The notes below the pieces were generated by a model. It saw only the letters and a program-made list of their open reading frames with translations, was not told the DNA's origin and searched no databases. A DNA stretch of 64,000 nt from Aegilops tauschii subsp. strangulata (lineage: Eukaryota; Streptophyta; Magnoliopsida; Poales; Poaceae): assembly GCF_002575655.3 (NCBI RefSeq), contig NC_053035.3, positions 503,532,601-503,596,600 on the forward strand, read 5' to 3'. Positions 33,042 to 45,296 of this stretch are shown here, piece by piece (within the stretch, counting starts at the first letter, position 1; each line of letters begins with the position of its first letter). The translations under genes were made by a program, and so were the position numbers.

Positions 33042-35290
33042 AATAGATAAGCCTTCTGGGTTTACTTTTGCCCGCGAAGCTACAGGTAATGTAGATCCGA
33101 ACATTTCGTCAAATTCCGAACGCGATCATTGTTTTGAAAAAGTGTTTTTCTTAAAAAAGCGAACAATTTTCCAATTTGAGAAGGAAAGTAAAAATCTTGA
33201 AAAAAAATTTGAATATGTGAAGAAATTTTTGATAAACAGAACACTTTTTTGAAAATCACGAACATGTTTTAATATGTGAACAAATTTTTGTTAAAGTGAA
33301 CATTTTTTGAAACTCTGAACAGAAATTTGGAAACACGAACTTTTTTGGAATCCATGAACAATTTTTGAACCAACAACATTTTTTCAAACTCAGAACAAAA
33401 TATGAAAATGAAAAAAATTTAAAATTTTTGAACAGAAAAACACGAACAGTTTTTATGAAATCAAGAACATTTTTTAAGACTGTGAAATATTCTTAAAAAC
33501 TGAAAAAGGAACAGAAGAAAATAAGCAGAAAAACGAGAAAAGAAGATGAACATTTTTCAAATTCCAAATTATTTTTGTATACGTGAGCATTTTTTCAAAA
33601 TTGGAAAAATGGAAACTCCTGAACAAAATTGGAAAATGTAAACATTTCGAAAAAATTGCGAACATTTTTTGAAACTCCCAAATAAAATTAGAAACAGACA
33701 CATTTTTGAAATTCCGAACAATTTTTGAAATGAAAACTTTTTTGAAACTACCGAACAAAATTGGAAAACAAGAACATTTTCTCAAAATTGCGAATGAATT
33801 TTGAAAGAGAAATTTTTTTCCAAACTGCTGAACCAAATTTGAATACGCGAACATTTTTATAGAAAATGGAGAATATTTGAAAGGTGAACTTTTTTTTTTT
33901 CTAAATATGCGAACATTTTTATAAGAAATGGAGAATTTCTTTTTCAATTTTTGAACAAAAGATAATAACAGGAACATTTTTTTAACTTCTGAACATCTTT
34001 TTGAATTTTTGAACCAAATTTGGAATTCTCAAGAACAAGAAAGAGAAGAAAAAGGAATTACAACGAAAAAGAAAAAAATGAAGTAAAGAAACAAAAATAC
34101 TGAAGAAAAAAAGGTTTTTTTAACCCGAACATTTTCTAAAACTACCAAAGAAATTTGAAAACGTGAACAATATTTGGAAACACAAACATGTTTTGAAACT
34201 CCCAAATTTTTGTAAATGCAAACTTTTTTATAAATATGTGAAGGATTTTCAAGAAACATGAATATTTTTTGAAATAAAACGAAGAAGAAAAAAAGAAAGA
34301 AGAAGAAACAGAAAAAGGAGAGAAAATAAAGAAAGAAACAGGAAAAAAAAGTGAGACAGCAAAAACCGGTTCAGGAACCTTCTAGAAAGTTCCCAAAACC
34401 GGAGGAAACCCGTTTAGGAAGCTTCCAGGTTCCCAAAACCGGGATGGCAGAAGCGGTGGGTGGGCCGTCCCAAATCATCCCTCCCTGGCGAACTTCTGTG
34501 CGAAAGCTGGACAACTTGACGCAAAATGCGTCAAGTAGGATTTTCCGAGCGCCAGCGCGCACCGCTCGGTAACCACTTCTGCGCGATTTCTCAATTTTAG
34601 GATTTTATGTCCGAGTTCTCAGTTTTAAAAAATTTATTTTATTTCTCTATTTTACATTTACTTTTTTTATTAAAATAATTCGGCATTGCAAAAAGTTCCA
34701 AAATTTTAGAAAATCTAATTTTTGGAAAAACTAATTGAGAAATCATAAAATATTTGCGGATTCAAAAAAATTCACGATTAAAAATGTTCAGAAATTAAAA
34801 AAATGCTCATGGTTTAAGACAATGTTCAAGAATTTGTAAAACCATTTCAAGAATTTTCAAAATGTTGATCAAATTTTAAAAACATTCATGATTACAAAAA
34901 AAGTTCAGGGTTTCAGAAAATGTTCCTGAATTAAAAAAACTGTTCACGGTTGAAGAGAATTTTGTGGAATTTAAAAAATATTTAATTTCGAAAATTTGAT
35001 AATAACCTTCAAAAAAAGTTCACTATTTCAAAAAATGTTCATCATTATAAATGTTCACGAATTTATAAAAAAATTAATTTCTAAAACAATGTTCCTGAAT
35101 TAAAAAAACATTCACTATTTTGAAACATGTTCACGAATTTAAAAAATCGCAAATTGAAAAAAAGAATAAAAATGAACTAGGAAAAGTAGAAAAGAAAACA
35201 AATACATAAAAGAAACATAAAAGGAAAAAAGAAAAGAAGAAAAAATAAGGATGAAAAACCCGAGAGAAAAACAAACCAGATTGGGTGAAA
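33042..35290. mobile_element. Foldback-like AT-rich element (copy 2)
   Basis: The left arm (about 33,075-34,340) consists of dozens of degenerate GAACATTTTTTGAAA-type units in the plus direction. The right arm (about 34,600-35,290) consists of AAAAATGTTCACGAATTT-type units, their reverse complement class. The core (about 34,360-34,570) is less AT-rich and carries CTTCTAGAAAGTTCCCAAAACCGG, a palindromic TTCTAGAA heart also hinted at in copy 1 near 11,920. Minus-strand frames such as 33,474-33,977 are Phe/Ser low-complexity readings of the repeats. Exact edges and target duplication were not found. Confidence 0.45.
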
Positions 35291-35547
35291 CCCGAAAGAA
35301 TGGTTCGGCCCATGTATGAAACCAGTGCCTCGGGGGTACGTGAGTTAGCAACCGCACGCCAACTAAGTTGGCTTATGTTCTCCAAACATGAACAAACGAC
35401 TCCTTCGTTAGGGTTCCCGATCTCCCCTGGCGGCGCGCTAGGGTTCCCGATCTACACCAAATTTTACCCTACTTCTCACATTGGATTGATCCTTGGGTCG
35501 ATCTACGCGTGATCATCCACGCCAAAACAACCTGGTAGAGCTGGTGC

Positions 35548-36777
35548 ATGGCTGGAACGACGGCAAACATGTCCTCATCGGAGAGGGCGACTGGTAGCGG
35601 TGGAGCGGGGGGTTCTCGTGATGGTGGTAGCAACCTGGAGGATCGGTTCGTCGGACTGAACCTTCATGGGGAGGAGGAGGAGGATTTGGATCTTTCTGAG
35701 GAGATCGAAGGGCTGATCGAAGAAACACAGTGGATAGCAATCTTTAGGGTTCATACCCTCTGACCCTTTAGTCATACGGCTTTGTTCAAATCGCTACGCA
35801 ATGGATGGGCGCCGGCACAAGGGGTGATCTTCAAGGCGAAGGAGGACAATATTTTCTTGGCGCAGTTGATGTGCCTGGGGGACTGGAACAAGGTGATGAA
35901 TAACGACCCTTGGCTATTCCGGAACTCTGGGGTGGTCCTGGAAGAGTACGATGGCATAACAAATGTCCATGAATACAAGCTGGATAGAATCCCTGTCTGG
36001 GCGAGGATCATTGAATTGCCAGATGGACTGATGAAGAAGAAGGAAATAGCTGAAAAGATAGCAGCGAAAGTTGGGGTTCCGCCCTTCAATGTGATAGTGA
36101 ACGAAGGAAGAATTAACCCGAGGAAGTACCTCCGGGCTCGGGTGTTTGTGAAGCTAGATACCCCGCTGGTGCGTTTTGTCCCGTTAACCCTGAAGGAGAG
36201 CAAGAAGTATCCGGTGGAGTATGAAAAACTCCCCGAGTTCTGTTACTTCTGCGGTCTCATTGGACACACAGTGCTGGAATGCGGTGATGGTATACACGAA
36301 GAAGATGAATGTGAATGGGGGGAATGGTTGCTGGTGAACTATGATACTCAGACAAATCCTAGAAACGGAAGCGATGCCGGTCGCAGAGGAGGAAGAGCGG
36401 GCAGTGACAGGGGCACCGAGGGGGGAAGTGGCAATGAAGGACACCCTAATGGTGAGGAGAATACTGACATGTTGGTGGACAGAATGTTTGACAATAATCC
36501 CGGTGCAATGGTTCCGGTAGCACGCAAATGCCTAATTGGCCAAGATGGCATTGCCGTAGTGAGGACCGCAGGTACTACAAATCCCATCTCTGGGTTTGTA
36601 ACTGACAAGGTGAATATGATTGAGAGTAAGTCAGCTGAACCGGTGTATAAAAGTCAATTGAGCACCCCGCAGAAAATACATGATCCCAAAAGGCAGAGGT
36701 CTGACCCGAGTGTGTCGGGTGATGTATCAGCTCAACAATCGGCGACCTCCTTTGAGGAGGATCGCCGGGCACAATGA
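35548..36777 (+). pseudogene. LINE ORF1, DUF4283 gag-like protein with zinc knuckle, one stop
   Basis: The ATG at 35,548 opens MAGTTANMSSSERATGSGG and an acidic stretch, and the frame is cut by a single TGA at 35,761-35,763. It then stays open to 36,777. After the stop, FLAQLMCLGDWNKVMNNDPW and VVLEEYDGI are the DUF4283 signature of plant LINE ORF1. A knuckle CYFCGLIGHTVLEC lies at about 36,241-36,282, and a Gly/Arg-rich tail follows. In living LINEs ORF1 binds the element RNA. Apart from the one nonsense codon the gene is complete at 409 codons. Its stop overlaps the ORF2 start, which suggests reinitiation coupling. Confidence 0.88.
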
Positions 36778-39700
36778 AAACTTTAAGCTGGAACTGCCGC
36801 GGTATGGCCAGTGCTGCGGCAGAAAGGGCTCTTTTGGATATCCAGAAGCAGTGGGGGCCGGATGTTGTCTTTTTGTCCGAGACACATCTGAATACAGCTA
36901 GGGCAAACAAACTGATGAGGAAAATAAACATGGACCAAATGGAGGTTGTGGAAAGTGTGGGTGCTAGTGGTGGTTTAATCCTTTTTTGGCGTAATCCCGT
37001 TGTGATTAGCGTAAGGATAAGACAAAGAATTATATTGATGTTGTGGTGGGAGGGCCATCAGAAAAGCAATGGAGGCTTACAGAGTTCTATGGTGAACCCA
37101 AATGGGAGCATAAACATCTGTCTTGGAGTTGTTTACGCGGTCTATCTCAACAAAACCAACTCCCATGGGTAGTGATGGGTGATTTCAACGAGATATTATA
37201 CTCGCATGAGAAGGAGGGGGAGCACCGAGACCAGTTAATATGATGCAGAATTTCAGGGATGCGTTAGTCGACTGTGAGCTCGAGGACATGGGCTTTGTTG
37301 GTGAGCAGTTTACATGGCGAAGGCGCAGATTGAGGGAACGTTTGGACAGAGCAGTATGCAATGGATCTTTCCTTGGATTGTTTCCCGCTGCTGTAGTCAC
37401 AAATGCACCCCATACAAAATCAGATCACAGGCCGGTGGTGATTGACTTGGAAGGTGCAGCAGGCATGGACCAGCAGACTAACTTGAGACCAAAACAGTTT
37501 GAAGCTCGTTGGTTGCAAGAGGAGGAGATGTTGCAAAGGGTCACAGAGGCCTGGGAGAGGACATGCATATCTGAATGCTTGGCAAGTCGAACTGCGGCAG
37601 TCCATCAGGACTTGCATAAATGGGATTGGGAAGTCCTGAAGGCACCCCACCGACGCTTGAAGGAACTCAAGGAGGAGCTGGAACAGCTGCGATCGGGGCC
37701 AGTCACTGACGAGTCGGCAGATAGGCAGCGTGGTCTACTGATTGAGATTGAAGAAACAATGGAGAAGGAGAAAATTTACTGGGTTCAACGTAGTAGGGCT
37801 AATTGGCCGAAGTTTGGAGATAGAAACACTAACTATTTCAACAACTTCGCCTCAGCTCGGAAGAAGAGAAACTATATCCGGAGATTAATGGACGAAAATG
37901 GTGGTTGGCAGGAGGATAAGGAGGCGATGAAAAACCTCATAGAGAATTATTTTCAAAACCTCTTCACTTCAGAGGTCGATGTATTGAATTTGGATGTAAT
38001 CAATAAAGTGACTCCGCATGTTACTCCTTACATGAATGAAGCACTATTGGCGCCTTACACTGAATAAGAAGTGAAACGTGCTCTATTCAGCATAGGTGAC
38101 CTAAAGGCGCCAGGTCCCGACGGTTTACAAGCGATTTTTTACAAAAAAAATTGACACCTTTTGGGAGGTGATCTGGTGAAGGAAGTTTTGGAAGCGGTGA
38201 ACACTGGAATCATCCCGGAAGGGTGGAATACCACTACTATTGTTTTGATACCGAAAGTTGATGTTCCAGAGAATGTTTCTCAATTCAGGTCTATAAGTCT
38301 TTGCAATGTTGTTTATAAGGTGATATCAAAGATTCTTGCGGCACGTTTAAAGGTGTTCCTGCCTGACATCATTAGTGAGACACAAAGTGCTTTCGTTCCT
38401 GGTCGGATCATAACAGATAATGTGGTTTTTGCTTATGAGTGTCTCCATACGATGAAAAAGAAGAAGAAGGGGAAAGTAGGTAATTGTGCGGTAAAACTCG
38501 ATATGCACAAGGCCTACGACAGGGTCGAATGGATTTTCCTGAAGGCGATTCTGAGCAGACTGGGTTTTGATGAGAGATGGATTGATCTCATTATGGCATG
38601 TGTAACCTCTGTGGAGTACAAAGTACGGTTTAACTCAAATGAGACTGCACTGTTTCATCCCACGAGAGGCTTAAGACAAGGGGACCCCTTGTCCCCCTAT
38701 CTCTTTCTATTATGTGCGAAAGGGCTCTCAAATTTAATAGCTTTTGAGGAGGCAGCGGGTAATCTCAAGGGGGTCCAAGTGTGTCGTGATTCTCCTACAA
38801 TCTCCCACTTACTCTTTGCTGACGACTTTTTGATCCTCATGAGAGCAGATATGGAGAATGCTAACACTTTAAAGAGGATCTTGGACGACTACTGTTCGGC
38901 CTCTGGACAGATGGTGAGTGCTGCAAAGTCATCGATTTACTTCAGCCCCAATACAGATGTGGAAAGGAAAGTGGAGGTATGCCAGATACTAAACATTATG
39001 ACTGAATATTTTTCTGATAAGTATTTGGGCCTTCCTTCTATGATTGGGGTGGATCGGGTTGACTGTTTTAAGCATATAATTGAGAGGATTCAGAAGATGA
39101 TTAATGGGTGGAAGGAGAGAACACTATCTTACGGAGGTAAGGAAGCATTGATCAAAGCGGTGGCCCAAGCCATCCCGACATATGCGATGAGTGTGTTTAA
39201 ATTCCAAAGAAAATTTGCAAGGGAATCACTGACGCCATTTCGCATTATTGGTGGGGTGACGGGGAAAACCAAAGGAAAATGCATTGGTTTGCTTGGTGGA
39301 AAATGTGCATTCCAAAGGAGAGAGGAGGGATGGGTTTTCGTGACATACACAGTTTTAACTTAGCGCTTCTAGCTAAGCAATGTTGGAGACTCATTGAACA
39401 CCATGAGTCACTATGTGCAAGGGTCATGCGTGCTAAATATTACCCTAGTGGTGAATTACTAAACTGCAGCTTGAAGAAAGGTTCTTCGTTCGTATGGCAG
39501 AGTATATGGGCAGGAGTTCAGACTTTTAAGAAAGGGAGTATTTGGAGGGTGGGGAACGGTCTGAAGATAAACATATGGGAGGACTGTTGGGTGCCGAACA
39601 GTTCATCCAGGAAAATCATCACTCCACGCGGAAACAGAATGTTAGCCAGAGTTTATGAGCTCATTAACCCAGTATCCGGAGAGTGGGATGAAGATCTTAT

Positions 39701-40877
39701 TAGAGAAAACTTCTGGCCTATTGACGCTGATCGTATATTGCAAATTCCCTTGCATCATGATGATACAGAAGATTACGTGGCGTGGCACTTGACGGGGACG
39801 GGAGTCTTTAGCGTGCGTTCTGCATACTACAAACAATGGGAAGATTTGTATGCCAATACTGAACCGAGCTCTCTCTCGAGTGGATCTACGCCGCACCCAA
39901 TATGGAAGAAGCTGTGGAGCCTCAAAGTGCCAAATAAAGTGAAAAATTTTATATGGCGATCGTTGCATAATGCCATTCCTTGTTTTGGTGTGCTAGCTGA
40001 TCGGCACATATCTACTTCGGCGCAATGCCCAGTCTGCAAACTGCACGCAGAAGACGTAGCACATGCACTCTTCGGTTGCACGCGGGCCGGAGGAATCTGG
40101 TCTATACTTGGCTTACAAGAAAGAGTAGCAGCGGCCGGACCTCCAGGAAAATCGGGAGCAGAGATTCTTGAGGCCCTGTTGTGCGATGAATCGAGCCAGA
40201 TAAACTACACGGACGTGGTTGAAATACCTGAATTGATCGCTGTTACTAGCTGGCATATTTGGTGGCAAAGAAGGCAAATAGAAAAGGAAGAGGATGTTCA
40301 GAATTTAGAGAGATCAAGCCAAGCCATTCTCGCTACGGCACTGAACTTCGTTCGAGCAGCAACACCAAAGGCACCCCTGGCAAAAACTAACAGATGGTCG
40401 AGGCCACTAAACGGCCAACTGGTCTCGAATACAGATGCTTCCTTCTTGGATGACCATACTGGCTCGTGTGGGGCTGTAATTAGAGATCACTTAGGTTTCT
40501 TCATTGCGGCATCCACAGCTAAACTTGATCATGTGGCGGATGTTGTCACAGCTGAGGCAGCCGCGCTCTTGGAGGGTCTAAAGCTAGCTCGATCTATTGG
40601 TGTTCATACCTTCGTAGCTCGGGCGGATAACACCACATTGGTGGAGGCGATGACAAACAATTCTGGACAAGCTATGGTGGCAGGACCATTACTTGAGGAA
40701 TGTCGTTCTTTGTGTTTAGATTTCGGGAAGGTCTTTTTTCAGCATTGTAATAGAGAATGCAATAATGTTGCTCATAGGCTAGCTTAAAGGAGTCGTGAGG
40801 ATCAACCGGCTGTGTGGTTGGATGCCCCCCCTAGTTTTATTTCGGTGTTACTTGCGGATGATGTAAGCATTTGTTGA
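36774..40877 (+). pseudogene. LINE ORF2: endonuclease, reverse transcriptase, zf-RVT, RNase H; broken
   Basis: The N-terminus MKTLSWNCRGM is the apurinic-type endonuclease start, followed by LSETHLN and, after a frameshift near 37,025, WVVMGDFNEIL. A second frameshift near 37,220 leads to FTWRRRRLRERLDRA and KSDHRPVV. Stops at 38,065 (TAA) and 38,152 (TGA) fall in KAPGPDGL territory before RT. RT shows FRSISLCNV, KLDMHKAYDRVEW, GLRQGDPLSPYLF and FADDF (38,815-38,829). A third frameshift at about 39,210-39,280 leads to the zf-RVT region (KVPNKVKNFIWR, CPVC). The RNase H-like domain follows (SNTDASFLDD, EAAALLEGL). TAA at 40,785 truncates the tail; the family end is probably TGA at 40,875. The enzyme would nick DNA and copy the LINE RNA in place; it is inactive here. 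Confidence 0.9.
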
Positions 40878-40918
40878 AGTTAATAAAGCTAGCCTGAAGG
40901 CCTTTCCGTAAAAAAAAG

Positions 40919-41282
40919 GTTGCCCCACTGGGAGCTGCTCTCAGCGAATGAACTAGTTCGCTGGAGATTGTTCTCTAGTGACGGACGCTAGATATTAAGG
41001 TCCTTTTTTGGCCTATTGTTGTCTTTTATATAAGATGTGGATCAATTATAAAAGTTTCATCAGAAAAGACAAAGAATCCCTACATAGTGAAAAATTACAC
41101 TAAGGTCTATGGACCAACGAACGATCACTACCACCATGAGAACACCGTTGGTACGCCGCTGTCGCTGTTCCACTACGGAAGTTGGCCCGGCCTTGTCGAT
41201 GACAACCTGAAAGTCTTCGTGCATGTGACACCAAGGATTAACATGTGCATAATGAATCACTTAGTGGCAGGTACCTCGGGAT
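40919..41282. other. Flank between the two LINEs, unidentified
   Basis: This piece separates the LINE A-run from the older LINE. It includes an 88-codon plus frame (41,087-41,353) whose middle (DHYHHENTVGTPLSLFHYG) reads like a protein but matches no family I know. It could be filler or a shred of host coding sequence. Confidence 0.35.
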
Positions 41283-42323
41283 GCCCACGGATGCACGTCA
41301 CTCAATCAGTGAAACATTCAGATATCTCAAGGATAGAGTCTGAGAAAGGATAAGAGGTTGGATGGAGAAATTCTTGTTGGCTTCTGAAAAGAAGTATTAC
41401 TTAAATCGGTGGCGCAGGCCCTCCCGTGTTCTCAAAGGCTTGTTTCAGATTACCTGGTGGCCTTTGTGAGAATTTAACACCTATCATACGTCGGTTTTGA
41501 TGGCAGCAAGCATGGCAAACGAAAGCCAAGTTGGGTCTCTTAGGATGATATGACGTGTCCACAAATTTGCGAGGCTTAGGGTTTCGAAACCTGAAGATTT
41601 TCAATTTGGCACTATTATCACGACGCGCGTGTGGCGTGTACTTCATGAACCCACGTCGCCCAGTGCAAGGATTTTTAAGGCAAAATACTTTTTGTCCTCT
41701 TCATTTATGGATGTCGAACTTGGTCCACATCCTTCACAACTTTGGAGGGCAAAGCTAGATGGTCGGGACATTTTGCACCAAGGAATAAGAAGAAGAATCG
41801 GAGACGGGGAGACTATGCACATTTGACCTGATAACTGGATCCCTAGGGATTGGATGATAAGGCCACTTGCCCCCGAATGTGCAACCCCTCCGGTGCTCAT
41901 GTCTCGGTTGATTGATGCTTCAACGGCTTCCTGGAGAGAGGACCTTGTGCACGACACTTTTGTTCCCTATGACGCAGTGGCAATTTTGGGAATTCCCATT
42001 TACACACAGCGCATACCTGATTTCTGGGCCTGCTCGGCGGATCATAAGGGCCGGTGTTCAGTACGTTCAACATATAACATGATTCTCAGAACAAAAATAC
42101 AACCTGAAGAATGGTTGGAAGCACAACAGGGCATCTCCAATGGGCATCAGGACTTGGATGGCTAGTCATCAATTTGGAAGATGAGGGTTCCTTCTAAACT
42201 CCTAGCCTTTGCATGGAGATTGACTCATCAATCACTTCCTACAGGTGATTTGCTTCATCACGGTAACATGGCACTTGCAGCTGGAGACATAGCCTACTTG
42301 ATTGTAGTATGGGCTGGAGCGTT
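41283..42323 (+). pseudogene. Older 5'-truncated LINE ORF2, part 1
   Basis: Broken frames give TFRYLKDRV, ERIRGWMEKFL, GLGFRNLKIFNLALLSRRA, FKAKYFLSSSF, GIRRRIGDGETMHI and then zf-RVT-like RVPSKLLAFAWRLTHQSLPT. This is the same order as LINE ORF2 at 39,080-39,960 but clearly more diverged. Stops and shifts are frequent. It is interrupted at 42,324 by the CACTA element and resumes at 45,864. Confidence 0.8.
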
Positions 42324-42787
42324 CACTACTAGGAAAATGTTTATAGGTAGACATTTAGCAGTAGCGTTGGTTAGAGACCCCACGCTACTGCTATTTAGCA
42401 GTAGCGCCAGACAACACCAGCGCTGCAAGCGCACGTTAGCAGTAGCGCGGGATTTCCCGGCCAGCGCTGCTGTTGATGGGCCACGCTCTCGGCCCCCTGT
42501 TGCAGCTTTAGCTATAGCGCTGGGCCTCCTCCCCCGCGCTACCGCTAAGCCCACCTCTGCTTCCTCCCGCGCCGGCCCGCGCTCCCCTCCCCTCTCACTC
42601 ACTCACACTCACATGCTCACACTCACAGATCGAATCCCTCAATCCCCCGATCCGGCCGCTGCCCCCGCGTCCTACTCCGTCCGCCCTTCTCCGCGCGGGC
42701 CCTCTTTCCCCGTCGGCCGCCCTTCCCGGCGCCGGCCCTCCTCCTTGCCGGCCGCCCCCCGCACCTGCCATGCTCCCCCGCCGGTCG

Positions 42788-42806
42788 CCCCCCCCCCCCC
42801 CCCCCC
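42788..42806. repeat. C homopolymer, 19 nt
   Basis: This uninterrupted run of C lies in the GC-rich promoter-like part of the CACTA cargo. It is prone to length error in sequencing and could form G-quadruplex structure on the minus strand. Confidence 0.95.
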
Positions 42807-43429
42807 GCGCCGGCCCTCCTCCACGGAGAGGTACTCCTCCCTCCTTCCTCCTCCTCCCTCCCTCCCTAGTTATAGTTATTAGAGAGTAGTTATTTTGAAT
42901 CCTATATAGTTGAAAAAATGTAGGTTCTTAGAATAATGTAGGTTATGATCGAACCCTAGCTAGGACAGATTAGGTATGAACCCTAGTTAATTCGCATGAA
43001 CCCTAGCTTTCAAATTTAGCTAGGTTTTAAAGTTAGGACAGAAATTTAGCTAGGTTTTTAATTAGGTGTAGTTAATAGAATTTAGGTGTTTTAGGTGTAG
43101 TTAACAGAATTTTAGGTGTTTTAGTTGTTTTAGGTGTAGTTAACAGAATTCTAGGTATTTTTTCAGTTGAAGCAATTGTTGTTATTTTTTTAGTTAAAGC
43201 AATTTTTCCTGTTATATGCAAATTTGCAGTGGACATGTCATATTTCACATTTTGGACATGTCATATTATTTCGAGTGGCCTATGTTTTGCCAGAAATGTC
43301 GAGTCGTTTACGTTCTGGCAAATTTCAGGCGCTCGATATGTCCTGGTTTTAGCAAAGGTCATGCCGAATTTTGCTAAGTGTTTATTAATTTTGTTTTCAT
43401 AATCAAGCATTTTGTTCTTGACGTTGACG

Positions 43430-43840
43430 ATGGCTATCCCGCATCCTCGTCGTCGACTCGGCGGAGGACTCCTGCTTGAGCCAAGGGGCCATGTCCGGGA
43501 CTGGGCTCCGTTGGGCTGGTACTGGGTTGTGCTACCTTCTGGTGAGCGCAGCTTAGTGAGGAGCCAGCCCGTCGTCGACCCGTAGCTTCTTCGGCGGCGG
43601 TCACGTGGGCCTGCATCGGTGCAGAGGCTTGAGTCCCCCGCGCAGGTGGTACAGCATCATGTCACGGAGGAGGACGCGCACGTCCTGCGCTACATGGTTG
43701 CGTTGGCAGACGGCAGTTCTCCAATACCTGGCAGATTCTTTGGGATCTCAGCGGAGCTATGATCCTGTGATGGTTCCTTCTCTTTGGGTGTCCACCGCGG
43801 CCCACTGAACCCAGAGGAGCTATTATTCGAGATGTATTAG
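43430..43840 (+). pseudogene. CACTA cargo relic with decayed ORF
   Basis: An ATG at 43,430 begins MAIPHPRRRLGGGLLLEPRG and runs through DWAPLGWYWVVLPSGERSL to a stop at about 43,583. Coding-like sequence goes on in other frames: EDAHVLRYMVALADGSSPIP (about 43,660-43,730) and, after a shift, YDPVMVPSLWVSTAA, ending near 43,807. It is GC-rich and genic in composition. I have an impression of similar short proteins in wheat transposons but cannot name a family. It lies in tandem with the exon set at 44,146-45,296 and might be an upstream exon group of the same captured gene. Confidence 0.45.
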
Positions 43841-44145
43841 TGATATTATATGATGATCTTTGCTACAAACTACTATATATGTATTCGATGATGGATTATT
43901 AATTACCTATTAGTTATTTGCTTATTGAATGCAAAAGATGAGCGCGGTTTGTGCTACAAACTACTATATATGTATTCGATGATAGATTATATGATGATCT
44001 TTGCTACAAACTAGGTTCAATGATGATCTTTGCTATAAACTACTACAAACTACAAATTTTAGGTGTTTTAGTTGTTATATGATGATCTTTGCTACAAACT
44101 ACTATATATGTATTCGATGATGGATTATTAATTACCTATTAGGAA

Positions 44146-45296
44146 ATGTCTGACGACGAAAGGGAATTTGCTATGTGCGAGTACTGCGAAGATGAGCGCG
44201 GTCTGTGCGACAGGCCTCACCTGGTAGAAGGTCGACGCTTCAGCATCAAGCTCCAAGAGACCTTCGATGTTGAAACGGTACGCAACGACGATAAGTGTTT
44301 TTTGTTATTTTTTGCACGACTTCTCTGCTTCTTCAACGTGTAATTTCTGTCTTTTACAATTCGACTAGCTTATCCCATGCCATGCAAGACGCTATGTTTT
44401 GGAGAAGATGGGTTTTGAAGATCATGAAAGCATGGAGACAAAGATAATTCAACTAAGGACCCATCATGGTTATGATTTTGCTGTAAATCTATACAATTCT
44501 GTGAACTCATCCAATTTTGGTTGCCTGAATTGGGAAGCCCTTTGCAAGGCGTATGATTTTCATGAGGGTATGCTTCTCACCTTCGATCTTGGTGATCCTG
44601 ACATCGACGAAAAGAATATGACCATTTGGGTCCGTGTTGACACGCTTCCAGTTCTACTGCTGTGTGAGTTTCTCAAACATATTTATTAAGTAATTTATAT
44701 TGTTTATTTTAAAATATTTGACAGCTTATTTCTATTGATAACTTATTTTCATTCTTCAAAAAATGTACGAAAAATGGTAGATAGAACCTACTACTACAAT
44801 GATGAAGCACAATTAACTTATAAGGAGAAAGATGGTCTTATCGCATTTTTTACTGATCTTGAGAATTACAATAGCTATTACCAAACTCCTTCACATTATG
44901 GTCAATACGTGCCACTAGTGCACGTGTTGAACTACGGTAACATCAATGGAGATAGCATGGTAAGATTTTCTACTATTACGACATCCGTGCATCTTTTGCA
45001 TAAATTCTTCTAAAACTAAAGTACATTTCTAACTACAAAGTTATTACTATGTTTTTGAACAGAAAATCCCGATGGATTGTGTGCCTCATCTGATGTTGCC
45101 AAGAGGTCGCGTTGATGTTATGAGTTTACGGCCACCACGGCCAGGTCAGCCGCAGTATCCACATCACTCCTGTCCATACCGGATTTCTAAAAGCGAGGAA
45201 GCCATGATAATAAATGATTTCAAAAATGTTTCGACCATCGTAGAGAGCTACTTGGAAGCAACATTGTGCGTAGGCCAAGACTTGGAGACAGGATGA
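44146..45296 (+). CDS. Captured multi-exon gene inside CACTA, possible B3-like DNA-binding protein
   Basis: Four exons join in frame at consensus sites. They are 44,146-44,277 (MSDDEREFAMCEYCEDERGL to FDVET, donor GTACGC), 44,369-about 44,663 (LIPCHARRYVLEKMGF to VDTLPVLL, donor near GTGAGT), about 44,725-44,959 (acceptor GACAG; FHSSKNVRKMVD to NINGDSM, donor GTAAGA) and 45,063-45,296 (acceptor GAACAG; KIPMDCVPHLMLPRGRVDVM to DLETG). An acceptor-like TTAG precedes the ATG, so an upstream exon is possible. The exon 2 passage from EALCKAYDFHEGMLLTFDLGD resembles the GW-x-F/GD part of a B3 domain, which would make it a nuclear DNA-binding protein; this is an inference. No stop interrupts any exon. 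Selection on it cannot be judged from one copy. Confidence 0.55.

Larger units (their letters stand above)
35395..40918 (+). mobile_element. Near full-length LINE (non-LTR retrotransposon)
   Basis: Two ORFs in the order gag-like protein then endonuclease/RT/RNase H, with a terminal A-run (GTAAAAAAAAGG near 40,910-40,918), define a plant L1-type LINE. The 5' end is placed at the leader with the repeated TAGGGTTCCCGATCT (35,408 and 35,440). ORF1 and ORF2 overlap in ATGA at 36,774-36,777. No convincing target duplication was found, so the borders are approximate. Confidence 0.88.

Noticed and set aside
33474..33977. 167-codon Phe/Ser-rich minus frame
   Set aside because: Low-complexity translation of the GAACATTTTTTGAAA repeats in the foldback arm.
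40905..40945. Target duplication for the LINE
   Set aside because: I compared the sequence after the A-run with 35,280-35,420 and found no convincing direct repeat, so none is reported.
42355..42580. AGCAGTAGCG repeats that could be taken as a satellite or CRISPR-like array
   Set aside because: Both orientations occur, spacing is irregular, and they sit just inside CACTA ends at both sides of one element. The sequence is a plant nuclear genome, so CRISPR does not apply.
42181..42882. 233-codon plus frame
   Set aside because: It runs from LINE sequence across the CACTA end into a GC-rich, C-rich promoter-like zone; it is a chance fusion of three unrelated parts.
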